Assembly: GCA_003225075.1 (NCBI GenBank)
Contig: QIAP01000051.1
Location: 1-50,273, forward strand
Origin: Acidobacteriota bacterium
GTDB lineage: Bacteria > Acidobacteriota > Terriglobia > Terriglobales > Acidobacteriaceae
DNA: 50,273 bases
Direction: 5' to 3'
Shown here: piece by piece, positions 1-8,284 of the stretch
Position numbering within the stretch: position 1 is the stretch's first letter
Layout: every line of letters begins with the position of its first letter
The notes under the pieces: generated by a model
What the model was told of the DNA's origin: nothing
The model's database searches: none
Seen by the model: only the letters and a program-made list of their open reading frames with translations
Translations under genes and position numbers: made by a program

Positions 1-814
1 TGGCCATCCGATTCGAGTGCCGGGCGTTGGTAAGCCATAGATCGTTGGTAAGTAGGGTCTCCATTTGCGCCGCGATAAACCGCATCTTCGACGCCAACTG
101 CATCCCTTGTTTTCGCAAATAGAGGAAATCCCGACCGACCTTACTTTCCGCCAGGTTTTCATTGAACAAGACGACTGCCTCCCCACCCATGAGCCCATTC
201 TTGGTCCCACCAAAAGAGAGCGCGTCTACCCTTAGATCACCTGTCGCCTGACGCAGCGTCTGTCCCAAACTAGCTGCCGCATTCGATATCCGCGCCCCGT
301 CCATGTGCAGAAACATCTCGCGATCATGCGCGAAGCCTGCGAGTGCCTGAATCTCTTCCGGCCGGTAAACCGTTCCCACTTCAGTGGATTGTGTTATAGA
401 AATCACCCGCGGCTGTACATGGTGCTGGTCGCCGATTCCATGGTAGGCATGCTCCACAGATTCAACCGTCAATTTCCCATCTCGCGGCGCGAGGGGAATG
501 AGCTTGCACCCAGTGAATTTTTCAGGCGCGCCACACTCGTCGGTATAGATGTGGGCGGCCTCGGAGCAGATCACCGCATGGTATGACTCCGTCAGTGACT
601 TGAGACTAAGCACGTTGGCGGCAGTCCCGTTGAAGACGAAATACACATTGATGTCCTCGCCAAAGTGCTCACGAAATTTCTTCACTGCGGATTGGGTGTA
701 GGCGTCGTCACCGTATCCCACGACATGGCCCTGGTTAACAGCACCAATCGCCTTAATAATGTCGGGATGAATCCCTGCATTGTTGTCGCTGGCAAAGCTG
801 CGCAGAGGTTTCAT
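1..814 (-). CDS. ltaE: Low-specificity L-threonine aldolase, 3' end outside window
   Basis: PLP-dependent beta-eliminating lyase that cleaves L-threonine or allo-threonine to glycine and acetaldehyde in the cytoplasm. The frame opens at the ATG whose complement is 812-814 (protein start MKPLRSFASDNNAG) and stays open for 271 codons to position 1, so the C-terminus lies outside. Seen motifs: SDNNAGIHPDI near the N-terminus, GYGDD and FNGTAANVL in the cofactor-binding half, the HMDGARISNAA segment, and SFGGTKNG, whose Lys is the expected Schiff-base residue. These match the fold-type I threonine aldolase family. The short plus-strand frames at 305-586 and 665-910 are shadows of it. The gene is divergent from the efflux genes, with a 114-bp gap. 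Family assignment is firm; the real substrate preference cannot be read from sequence. Confidence 0.93.
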   Translation of the reverse strand, partial: MKPLRSFASDNNAGIHPDIIKAIGAVNQGHVVGYGDDAYTQSAVKKFREHFGEDINVYFVFNGTAANVLSLKSLTESYHAVICSEAAHIYTDECGAPEKFTGCKLIPLAPRDGKLTVESVEHAYHGIGDQHHVQPRVISITQSTEVGTVYRPEEIQALAGFAHDREMFLHMDGARISNAAASLGQTLRQATGDLRVDALSFGGTKNGLMGGEAVVLFNENLAESKVGRDFLYLRKQGMQLASKMRFIAAQMETLLTNDLWLTNARHSNRMA

Positions 815-928
815 CGCCCAAACAATTTAGCAGACCCAACCCGCTTGCGCTTGCCCGCCAGGGTGGCGCCCACTCAAGAGGACTGGAAGCCGTGCGCGTC
901 CGCATGGTAGTTTTATGGCTCACTGAGA

Positions 929-2065
929 ATGAATAGAAACCTCAATATTTACGGCCAGCGCAAAGCACGGAGCAGGCCAATAAGTTTCCTGTGGACGGTG
1001 GCGGCCGCAGCGATGAGTTTCACCATTGCCTGCGGCGGAAAAGACCCCAAGGCTGCAGGACCACAGGGGCCTCCAGCCATGCCAGTCAAAGTCCAGACGG
1101 CGCGCTCGGTGGCGGTGAACGACACCACGGAGTACGTGGCCACACTGAAGTCGCGCGATTCTGCCGTCATCATGCCTCAGGTCGAAGGCCAGATTACCCA
1201 GATCTACGTGCATTCCGGCGATCGAGTTTCGCCCGGCGCTCCGCTAATGCAGATCGACCCGGCCAAGCAGCAAGCCACCGTCACTAGCCAGGAGGACACG
1301 CGGGCAGCGCAGGAGGCCAATTTGAAGTGGGCCCGCAAGCAGTACGATCGGATCAGTTCGTTGTATGCGGCGGGCGTCGCCAGCAAACAAGAATCTGATC
1401 AAGCCAAAACGGCGCTGGACGCAGCGGAAGCGCAGTTGCGCGCTCTCGATGCCAGTGTGCGTGAACAGCGGGTGCAGCTTCACTATTACCGCGTGGCGGC
1501 GCCCGCCGCAGGAATTGTCGGCGACATCCCTGTTCGAGTCGGTGATCGCGTAACCACTACTACACCGCTCACCACGGTAGATAAACCCGGCACTCTGGAG
1601 GCATACATTTACGTACCCATTGAGCGTGCGTCGCAGCTGCGCCTCAACATGCCGGTGCAGATAATGGATTCTTCGGGACATGCAATCGCTGAAAGTCGCA
1701 TCAGCTTCATCTCTCCCCAGGTGGATAACACGACCCAGACAGTCCTCGTGAAATCCCGAATCGCAAATAACAATAACAAAGACATTCTGAGAACGTCTCA
1801 GTTCATTCGTGCCCGCATTATCTGGGGCACCCGCAATGGACCGGTGGTGCCTGTGTTGGCGGTATCGCGAGTCGGGGGCCAGTACTTCGCATTCGTCGCA
1901 GAGCAAAACAACGGCTCCTACGTCGCACATCAGAAACCACTGAAGCTTGGGGAAATAGCAGGCAATGACTACGTCGTGCTGGACGGAATTAAGCCGGGGG
2001 ACAAAGTGGTTGTCTCCGGCACGCAGTTCCTGGTAGATGGCATGCCGGTGATTCCGCAAAGCTGA
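929..2065 (+). CDS. RND efflux periplasmic adaptor (membrane fusion protein, AcrA/MexA type)
   Basis: Periplasmic adaptor that links an inner-membrane RND pump to an outer-membrane channel. The 378-residue protein starts with a basic stretch, a hydrophobic segment and a lipobox-like FTIAC ending near residue 35, so it is probably a lipoprotein. A biotinyl/lipoyl-like half (VEGQITQIYVHSGDRVSPG, about 85-105) is followed by an alpha-helical hairpin rich in Ala/Glu/Lys (about 115-185), the second lipoyl half (RVAAPAAGIVGDIPVRVGD) and beta-barrel and membrane-proximal domains (VVSGTQFLVDGMPV at the end). It lies 39 bp upstream of the RND pump and is surely co-transcribed with it. No clear ribosome binding site precedes the ATG, and an internal ATG at 1013 would give a shorter signal. 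No TolC-like gene is nearby, so the outer-membrane partner must be encoded elsewhere. Confidence 0.93.
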   Translation: MNRNLNIYGQRKARSRPISFLWTVAAAAMSFTIACGGKDPKAAGPQGPPAMPVKVQTARSVAVNDTTEYVATLKSRDSAVIMPQVEGQITQIYVHSGDRVSPGAPLMQIDPAKQQATVTSQEDTRAAQEANLKWARKQYDRISSLYAAGVASKQESDQAKTALDAAEAQLRALDASVREQRVQLHYYRVAAPAAGIVGDIPVRVGDRVTTTTPLTTVDKPGTLEAYIYVPIERASQLRLNMPVQIMDSSGHAIAESRISFISPQVDNTTQTVLVKSRIANNNNKDILRTSQFIRARIIWGTRNGPVVPVLAVSRVGGQYFAFVAEQNNGSYVAHQKPLKLGEIAGNDYVVLDGIKPGDKVVVSGTQFLVDGMPVIPQS

Positions 2066-2104
2066 TTCTGCTGTAGCTGCACCCGAACGTTCCTACAAGC
2101 TCCT

Positions 2105-5100
2105 ATGTTCGTTGACTTCTTCATACGACGTCCGGTGTTTGCCACGGTTTGCGCCCTACTGATCATACTGGCGGGCTCGGTCGTAATCCCTTCGCTTCCC
2201 ATTGCGCAATTTCCTACTCTGGCTCCGCCTCAGGTGGGCGTAACTAGCGTCTACATCGGCGCCAGTGCCCAGACGGTCGAAACTGCGGTCACAACGCCGC
2301 TCGAACAACAGATCAACGGCGCTGAGGGGATGAAATACATCACCTCCTCGAGCAGCAGCAACGGCGTGAGTCAGGTCGTCGCCACATTTGATCTTGATCG
2401 TAACCCTGACTTAGCGGCCGTCGACATCCAGAACCGTGTGAATACTGCGCAGGGACGTCTGCCCGGCGCCGTCAAAGCCACCGGCATTACCATCGCCAAG
2501 AGTTCGCAGAACTTCGTTTTCGGCGCCGCTGTCTATTCCCCGGACGGTCGCTACGATCCCCTGTTCATGAGTAATTACCTGGACGTTTATGTCAAGGACT
2601 CGCTGAAGCGCGTGCCCGGCGTTGCCGACGTTCTCATTTTTGGCGAGCGCAAATACTCCATGCGATTGTGGCTGGATCCGGTCCGCATGGCGGGTCGTGG
2701 CCTAACCGCGCCGGATGCGGTTAACGCGCTCGCCGAACAGAACGTCGAAGTGGCCGCCGGACAAGTCGGGCAGCCTCCCACGCAATCGGGACAGGCTTAT
2801 CAGATCAGCGTGCGCGCCATCGGCCGTCTCAGTGAACCGGCTCAATTCGAGAACATCATCCTTAAAACTAACGCCGATGGGACATTGGTACGCGTGAAAG
2901 ATGTGGGGCGCGTCGAACTCGGGGCGGAAGACTACGGCTCCGAACTCCAGTTCGACGGGAAGGACGCAGTAGGCATAGGCATCACCCAACTCTCCACTGC
3001 CAACGCGCTAGAGGTGGATCGGACAGCCATAGCAGAACTGGAAAGGCTCTCCAAACATTTCCCGCCGGGCATGGTCTATAACCTGGCGTTTGACACCACC
3101 GACGCGGTGAGTGAGTCCATCAAAGATGTGCTCGGCACTCTCATTCAAGCCATCGTGCTGGTTATCCTGGTGATTTTCATTTTCCTGGAAGACTGGCGCA
3201 GTACCATCATTCCGGCCGTGACTATCCCGGTTTCGCTCGTGGGGACGTTCGCCTTCGTCAAACTGCTCGGATTTTCCATTAACACCCTGACTCTGTTTGG
3301 CATCACCCTGGCTACAGGACTTGTCGTCGACGACGCCATCGTGGTGATTGAGAACATCCAGCGCCACATCCAGGAAGGCGAGCGGGACGCGCACAAAGCA
3401 GCCTCAACTGCCATGAAAGAGGTGACCGGAGCGGTCATCGCAACCTCCCTGGTGCTGGTGGCCGTGTTCCTGCCGGTCGCGTTCTTTCCCGGCACGACGG
3501 GAATTCTTTTCCGGCAGTTCGCACTCACTATCGCATTCTCCATTTCCATTTCGGCTTTCAATGCATTGACTCTCGCTCCGTCGCTTTCTGCGATCCTGCT
3601 GGGACGCGAGCGTGGCAAGCACGGTTGGTTCTTTTCCAAGGTCGACAAAGTAATCGCTGGCATAACCGAAGGCTACCGGCGCTCCCTGCGCAGATTCCTC
3701 AACTACCGGGTAGTTGCGGTGATTCTGTTTTTCGCCGGCCTCGCAGTGACCTATTTTGTATTGGTTCGTGTGCCAAAGGGCTTCGTCCCCAACGAGGACC
3801 AGGGTTACTTGATCATTGCTGTGCAAGCGCCTTCTGGAGCAGCGCTGGAGTACACCAAGAATATCGGCCAACAGATCACAGCGGTCCTCTCCAAGGCGCC
3901 GGAGGTAAGGGACGTTTTCGCGATCTCCGGCTTTGGTTTTGCCGGAAGCGCACCGAATCGAGGGGTCACCTTCGCCACCCTTCGCCCATATTCCGCGCGC
4001 AAGGGAAATCAGCATACTGCTGACGCGGTGCTAGCCCGCCTGCGCGGACCACTATTCGGAATCTCCGGTGCTATCGTGATTCCCTTTTCTCCGCCGTCCG
4101 TTTCCGGTGTGGGTGCTTTCGGGGGTTTTCAATTTGAGGTGCAGGACCAGGGCAATCATACGCTTGAGGAACTCGCTAAGGTCACATCCGATGTCGTTCA
4201 TCAGGGCAGCGCTCGCAAAGATCTAGCCGGTTTGTACACTGGCTACACCGCCAATGATCCCCAGTTTCTGATAACCATCGACCGGGAAAAAGCTAAGAGC
4301 CTGCACGTCCCGTTGCAGCAGATCACGGATACCCTCGGAATCTATATGGGATCGGCGTACGTGAATGACTTTGACTTCAACAACCGGTCCTATCGCGTCT
4401 ACGTGCAGGCTGACAAGCAGTTCCGTTCGCGCCCGCAGGATATGCGCCAGTTCTATGTTCGCTCCGATAGCGGGGCCATGATCCCATTGGACAACCTGGT
4501 CTCGATCACTCAGACCACAACTCCCCAAGTGATCAGTCACTACAATCTGTTCCGTTCGGCTGAAATTGACGGGTCGGCCGCGCCCGGGTTCAGTTCCGGC
4601 CAGGCAATCTCTGCCATGGAAGGCTTGAGCAACAAGACGCTCCCGCAGGGATTCACTTATCAATGGACGGGACTTTCTCTGGAAGAATTGCAGTCGGGGG
4701 CGACATCCCTCATCCTATTCGGCCTCGGGACACTGGTCGTATACCTGACGCTCTCCGCCCAATATGAAAGCTTCGTGTTGCCTTTCATCGTACTGCTGGC
4801 GGTTCCCATGGCAATGCTGGGGGCTCTGGGCGCGCAGTGGATGCGCGGCTTGGAGAACGATGTTTATTGCCAGATCGGACTAGTGATGCTGGTGGGACTA
4901 TCCAGCAAGAACGCCATTCTGATCGTCGAATTTGCCGAGCAGTTGCGGCACCGCGGCATGCCGCTGGTAGAAGCAACCATTGAAGCCGCTAGAATCCGTC
5001 TGCGACCTATCTTGATGACGTCGTTCGCATTCATTCTTGGCGTTATACCCCTGGTGATAGCCAGCGGCGCGGGAGAAAAAGGACGTCATTCCGTCGGCAC

Positions 5101-5212
5101 CACCGTGTTCGGCGGCATGATTATGTCCACCATCCTCAACCTCTTTTTCATCCCCGTGCTCTACCTGGTCATTGAGGGTTGGCGCGAGCGTGGCCAGGCT
5201 GACGTTGGGTGA
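2105..5212 (+). CDS. RND multidrug efflux permease (AcrB/MexB, HAE1 family)
   Basis: Proton-driven inner-membrane drug exporter. At 1035 residues it has the normal family length. It opens with MFVDFFIRRPVFA, the signature N-terminus of HAE1 pumps, and has two repeats of a periplasmic loop plus transmembrane bundle. The proton-relay pair is visible as Asp409-Asp410 in GLVVDDAIVVIEN (TM4), and the partner Lys935 lies in GLSSKNAILIVEFAEQ (TM10). Porter-domain motifs such as TPLEQQINGAEGMKYI are also present. The ORF is intact and follows the adaptor gene. Substrates cannot be predicted. The short frames on both strands within it are shadows. Confidence 0.96.
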   Translation: MFVDFFIRRPVFATVCALLIILAGSVVIPSLPIAQFPTLAPPQVGVTSVYIGASAQTVETAVTTPLEQQINGAEGMKYITSSSSSNGVSQVVATFDLDRNPDLAAVDIQNRVNTAQGRLPGAVKATGITIAKSSQNFVFGAAVYSPDGRYDPLFMSNYLDVYVKDSLKRVPGVADVLIFGERKYSMRLWLDPVRMAGRGLTAPDAVNALAEQNVEVAAGQVGQPPTQSGQAYQISVRAIGRLSEPAQFENIILKTNADGTLVRVKDVGRVELGAEDYGSELQFDGKDAVGIGITQLSTANALEVDRTAIAELERLSKHFPPGMVYNLAFDTTDAVSESIKDVLGTLIQAIVLVILVIFIFLEDWRSTIIPAVTIPVSLVGTFAFVKLLGFSINTLTLFGITLATGLVVDDAIVVIENIQRHIQEGERDAHKAASTAMKEVTGAVIATSLVLVAVFLPVAFFPGTTGILFRQFALTIAFSISISAFNALTLAPSLSAILLGRERGKHGWFFSKVDKVIAGITEGYRRSLRRFLNYRVVAVILFFAGLAVTYFVLVRVPKGFVPNEDQGYLIIAVQAPSGAALEYTKNIGQQITAVLSKAPEVRDVFAISGFGFAGSAPNRGVTFATLRPYSARKGNQHTADAVLARLRGPLFGISGAIVIPFSPPSVSGVGAFGGFQFEVQDQGNHTLEELAKVTSDVVHQGSARKDLAGLYTGYTANDPQFLITIDREKAKSLHVPLQQITDTLGIYMGSAYVNDFDFNNRSYRVYVQADKQFRSRPQDMRQFYVRSDSGAMIPLDNLVSITQTTTPQVISHYNLFRSAEIDGSAAPGFSSGQAISAMEGLSNKTLPQGFTYQWTGLSLEELQSGATSLILFGLGTLVVYLTLSAQYESFVLPFIVLLAVPMAMLGALGAQWMRGLENDVYCQIGLVMLVGLSSKNAILIVEFAEQLRHRGMPLVEATIEAARIRLRPILMTSFAFILGVIPLVIASGAGEKGRHSVGTTVFGGMIMSTILNLFFIPVLYLVIEGWRERGQADVG

Positions 5213-5380
5213 ACTGTTCGCCGAGATGCAAGAAGCGGTAAGCTCACTATGCGTCCACTTGGCGAAACAAACGAACATTTCCAGTCGGAGCGGACACCAA
5301 CTGATCTCATAAAATATTCGGTGGCACCCGGGGATAGAGTATTGAGAATGTAGCCGCGCCTTGCCGTCCGGAGGACGAGA

Positions 5381-6520
5381 ATGAAATTTCGCATAGTACT
5401 CGCCATTCCATTGCTGGGCATACTCTTCATCGTTGCATCCCAGCAGATGTTACAAGCGAAGTCTAGAATGCACAAAAAGGCGTTTGGCAAGACCGACAGC
5501 CAAGAGGTTGATCTGTACACCCTCACCAACAACAGCGGCGTCGAGGTAGCCATCACCAATTTCGGTGCGACTGTGGTGTCGCTGAAAGTCCCCGACCGTC
5601 AGGGAAAGTTCGCTGATGTAGTCCTTGGCTACGATGATCTTGACGGTTATGTCACCGATAAAGCCCATTTTGGCGCCACCGTCGGCCGTTACGCCAATCG
5701 CATCGCTCATGGCAAATTTGTTTTGAATGGAACTACCTACACGCTCGCCAAAAATAACGGTGAAAATCACTTGCACGGCGGCATTCGCGGTTTCGACAAA
5801 GTTCTTTGGACCGCTAAAGACGTTTCTACGCCCGCGGCTGCCGCGCTCCAATTGAACTACCTAAGTAAGGACGGAGAAGAAGGTTATCCCGGCAACTTGT
5901 CCGCGCAGGTCACCTACACTCTGGCCAATAACAACGAGCTGCGCATCGACTATGCCGCAACCACGGACAAGGACACCATTGTTAACCTGACGAATCACTC
6001 CTATTTCAATCTGGCCGGGCAAGGACAAGGCGATATCCTCCAGCACCAGCTCCGGCTAGATGCCAGCCGGTTCACTCCAGTGGATGCCACTTTGATTCCT
6101 GCCGGAGAAATTCGCAGTGTGAAAGGTACGCCTTTCGACTTCACGCACTCAACAGCGATCGGCTCTCGCATCGGCCAGGACGATGAACAACTGAAGCTGG
6201 GTCAGGGATACGACCATAACTTCGTATTAGATGACGACATTCGAGGGAAGCCTGTGCTGGCTGCCGAAGTCTACGAACCCACCTCGGGTCGGACGATGGA
6301 GGTATGGACCACCGAACCGGGCATCCAGTTTTACACCGGAAATTTCCTGGATGGTACCGCCCACGGCAAAGCGGGGAGGACGTACCCTCGCCGCTCGGGA
6401 TTTTGTCTCGAGACACAGCATTTTCCCGATTCCCCCAACAAGCCCAAGTTCCCCTCGACGATCCTGAAACCAGGAACCCGGTTCAAATCCACCACGATTT
6501 ACAAATTCTCTGCCAGGTAG
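5381..6520 (+). CDS. galM: Aldose 1-epimerase (galactose mutarotase), probably exported
   Basis: Interconverts alpha and beta anomers of aldoses such as galactose or glucose. The 379-residue protein has the family motifs in order: FGATVVSLKVPD, ATVGRYANRIAHG, NHLHGG (His132), NLTNHSYFNLAG (catalytic His206), GYDHNFVLD (Asp278) and FCLETQHFPDSPN (catalytic base Glu344). The first 26 residues form a hydrophobic signal-like segment (VLAIPLLGILFIVASQQML), which cytoplasmic GalM lacks, so the enzyme probably acts in the periplasm on sugars released outside. A GGAGGA ribosome binding site sits just before the ATG. It stands alone between the efflux operon and a convergent regulator gene. Confidence 0.93.
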   Translation: MKFRIVLAIPLLGILFIVASQQMLQAKSRMHKKAFGKTDSQEVDLYTLTNNSGVEVAITNFGATVVSLKVPDRQGKFADVVLGYDDLDGYVTDKAHFGATVGRYANRIAHGKFVLNGTTYTLAKNNGENHLHGGIRGFDKVLWTAKDVSTPAAAALQLNYLSKDGEEGYPGNLSAQVTYTLANNNELRIDYAATTDKDTIVNLTNHSYFNLAGQGQGDILQHQLRLDASRFTPVDATLIPAGEIRSVKGTPFDFTHSTAIGSRIGQDDEQLKLGQGYDHNFVLDDDIRGKPVLAAEVYEPTSGRTMEVWTTEPGIQFYTGNFLDGTAHGKAGRTYPRRSGFCLETQHFPDSPNKPKFPSTILKPGTRFKSTTIYKFSAR

Positions 6521-6570
6521 GAGGGAACCAAACTGAAGACGATCAAGAATTGATTATTTATGCGGGGAAT

Positions 6571-6972
6571 CTAGTCATTCACCAATTGCGGGAAGAAAGT
6601 TTCATCACGCAGCAACGCTTCAACGCCCTGCACCAGATCTCGAATCACATCCGCCTTCGAGACCGCACCGCGGACACCTACCCCTCGCGCCAGTTCAATC
6701 AATTGGTTGGACAGAAACATGCTGAAAAGTAAGATCGGGATGTGGGGAATCGTTCTGGCGATTTCAGCCGCCGACTGCAGGCCATTCATTACCGGCATGG
6801 CAAAATCCAGAACCACAAGATCGGGATTCAAACGGCGTGCCTCCTCAACCGCGTCACGACCGTCGACAGCTTCACCGCAGACCTCCCAGTCGGGATGCCG
6901 TCCCAGCAAATTGCGTACCTGCCGGCGGACCAATTCATTGTCATCTGCTATCAGGATTCGTGCGGGCAACAC
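6571..6972 (-). CDS. Stand-alone response regulator receiver protein
   Basis: Single CheY-like receiver domain: LIADDNELV with the acidic pair, the phospho-acceptor Asp in LVVLDFAMPVMNGL, Ser in LLFSM, and the conserved Lys in AVSKAD. I chose the GTG at 6970-6972 (or the adjoining TTG) because a GGAGG lies just upstream and the domain begins immediately; an in-frame GTG at 7059 without a binding site would add 29 residues. Its sequence is close to the receiver of the NarL-type regulator at 36.2-36.8 kb (shared WEVCGEA.DGRDAV block), but it stops where the linker to the DNA-binding domain would begin. It may act by protein contact or be a truncated NarL regulator. No kinase is adjacent. Confidence 0.85.
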   Translation of the reverse strand: MLPARILIADDNELVRRQVRNLLGRHPDWEVCGEAVDGRDAVEEARRLNPDLVVLDFAMPVMNGLQSAAEIARTIPHIPILLFSMFLSNQLIELARGVGVRGAVSKADVIRDLVQGVEALLRDETFFPQLVND

Positions 6973-7073
6973 GCCTCCACGGACTGATTGGAATGGATGG
7001 ATCTTACAGACGAGCGGCGGAATGATTCTCTCAGAGGCGCGACGGGATGTGAATGGCACTATAAGGCCAACCT

Positions 7074-7091
7074 ATAGCACAGCTGTGCTAT
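7074..7091. promoter_or_regulatory. Perfect 18-bp palindrome, candidate operator
   Basis: ATAGCACAGCTGTGCTAT is a perfect dyad with no spacer. It lies about 100 bp upstream of the receiver gene on the minus strand and 280 bp upstream of the BON gene on the plus strand, so either could be controlled from it. A dimeric regulator site is an inference; I do not recognise the family. Confidence 0.4.
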
Positions 7092-7232
7092 TAAATCGTT
7101 TCAACCCTGATAAATTCTGTTTAAGTGGGCGAAATTTTGCGCCCCATATCTCGGCTTAAGCCCTTTTTAATCAAACCCCTTGCGCCGGGCCCGCATGGTA
7201 CACTCGGGTAAGAAGCTCTGGCGGAAGGCCTA

Positions 7233-7278
7233 AAACGAGTAAGATCGTTTACCGCGGGCACCGCATCAACAATGCGGT
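7233..7278 (+). other. Two short hairpins in the leader of the BON-domain gene
   Basis: AAACGA/TCGTTT (7233-7250, 6-nt loop) is followed by ACCGCAT/ATGCGGT (7260-7278, 5-nt loop). Both would lie in the 5' untranslated region of the BON gene if transcription starts upstream of about 7200. I do not recognise a riboswitch class, and the rest of the 300-bp gap shows nothing else. Confidence 0.3.
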
Positions 7279-7367
7279 AAAGGTTCCTAGGCAGCAATCG
7301 CCCCCGCAGTCACGTCGTCGCGGTTGACTTCCAAGAGCAGTCGCCGTCCCCTGAAGGAGGACACTCG

Positions 7368-7991
7368 ATGAAAACTTTTGTTCTAGCATTGCTTCTCGGA
7401 GTCTTACCCGCCTACGCACAAGACTCCCCTGCTACGCCTCAGCAGAATTCCGATGCTGCCGGCGGCACGAATTCCACCGCTCCCCAACAGAATCCAAACG
7501 CCACGAGCGCGGAGAACCGCCAGGGTCTGACTCAAAAAGGAATTGACCGCATTATCAAGGAAGTGCATCACGAGCTCGTGCTGCTGCCGTTTTATGGCGT
7601 GTTCGATAACCTCGCCTACAAGGTCACGCCGGATGGCACCGTCACGCTCCTGGGACAGGTTTCCCGCCCCACGTTGAAGACGGACGCCGAGCGGGCAGTG
7701 AAACATATCGAAGGTGTGGAGCGTGTAGACAATCAGATTGAAGTGCTACCCACTTCCCCCAACGATGATCGGATCAGGCGCGACACCTATCGCGCCATTT
7801 ATGGAAACGAAGTCTTGAGCCAGTACTCCCTGCGAGCGGTACCGCCGATACACGTCATCGTCAAGAATGGAAATGTCACTCTCGAAGGTGTGGTCGCACG
7901 CCAGATGGACAGACAGATTGCGGAGATGCAGGCCAAGAGCGTCCCCGGAGTTTTCTCAGTCACCAACAATCTGCGAGTCGAGACCGACTAA
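7368..7991 (+). CDS. Secreted protein with two BON domains
   Basis: 207-residue exported protein. Residues 1-17 are a signal peptide (MKTFVLALLLGVLPAYA), then a Gln/Asn/Thr-rich linker to about 50. A first BON-like domain follows (LAYKVTPDGTVTLLGQVSRP ... VEGVERVDNQIEVLP) and a second at about 140-205 (IHVIVKNGNVTLEGVVAR ... VPGVFSVTNNLRVE). BON domains occur in OsmY-like periplasmic stress proteins and are thought to bind membranes or lipids. A strong GAAGGAGGA binding site precedes the ATG. The next gene encodes an OmpA-family protein, which fits an envelope role. The ligand is unknown. Confidence 0.88.
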   Translation: MKTFVLALLLGVLPAYAQDSPATPQQNSDAAGGTNSTAPQQNPNATSAENRQGLTQKGIDRIIKEVHHELVLLPFYGVFDNLAYKVTPDGTVTLLGQVSRPTLKTDAERAVKHIEGVERVDNQIEVLPTSPNDDRIRRDTYRAIYGNEVLSQYSLRAVPPIHVIVKNGNVTLEGVVARQMDRQIAEMQAKSVPGVFSVTNNLRVETD

Positions 7992-8015
7992 TGCTGTTGC
8001 TGTGCAGTTTTGAGG

Positions 8016-8031
8016 TGTTCCACGTGGAACC
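8016..8031. other. parS-like centromere site 1
   Basis: TGTTCCACGTGGAACC differs from the classical 16-bp ParB-binding palindrome TGTTCCACGTGGAACA only at the last base. It lies between the BON and OmpA genes. Caution: the sequence also forms the left arm of a long hairpin (8019-8054, 15-bp stem with one G-T pair, loop GCGCGT), so it could instead be an RNA structure or part of a terminator, although no T-run follows. No parA or parB is in the window. Confidence 0.55.
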
Positions 8032-8284
8032 TTGCGCGTAAGGTTCCGCGTGGATTACATTTTCTCGATCCGCCATTTCGTAGCTCAAAATCGCGCCCTT
8101 CCCTTGGAGGGCCCCCGAAATTTCCTCAAAACTAATACCTGGACCTGCAGCAATAAGAATTTTCCATCGCATCAGCCTCGTAACTCACGAGACACTTCCG
8201 GGCAGGGTTTGCATGTGGAAATATTAGAGTTTGAATCAAAGCGTCGGCCTCGACCCGGCAACTAAAGCACAGTAGGATGGCATC

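Noticed and set aside
305-910. Two plus-strand frames of 93 and 81 codons
   Set aside because: They lie antisense to the threonine aldolase, whose minus-strand frame has clear family motifs; the plus frames have none.
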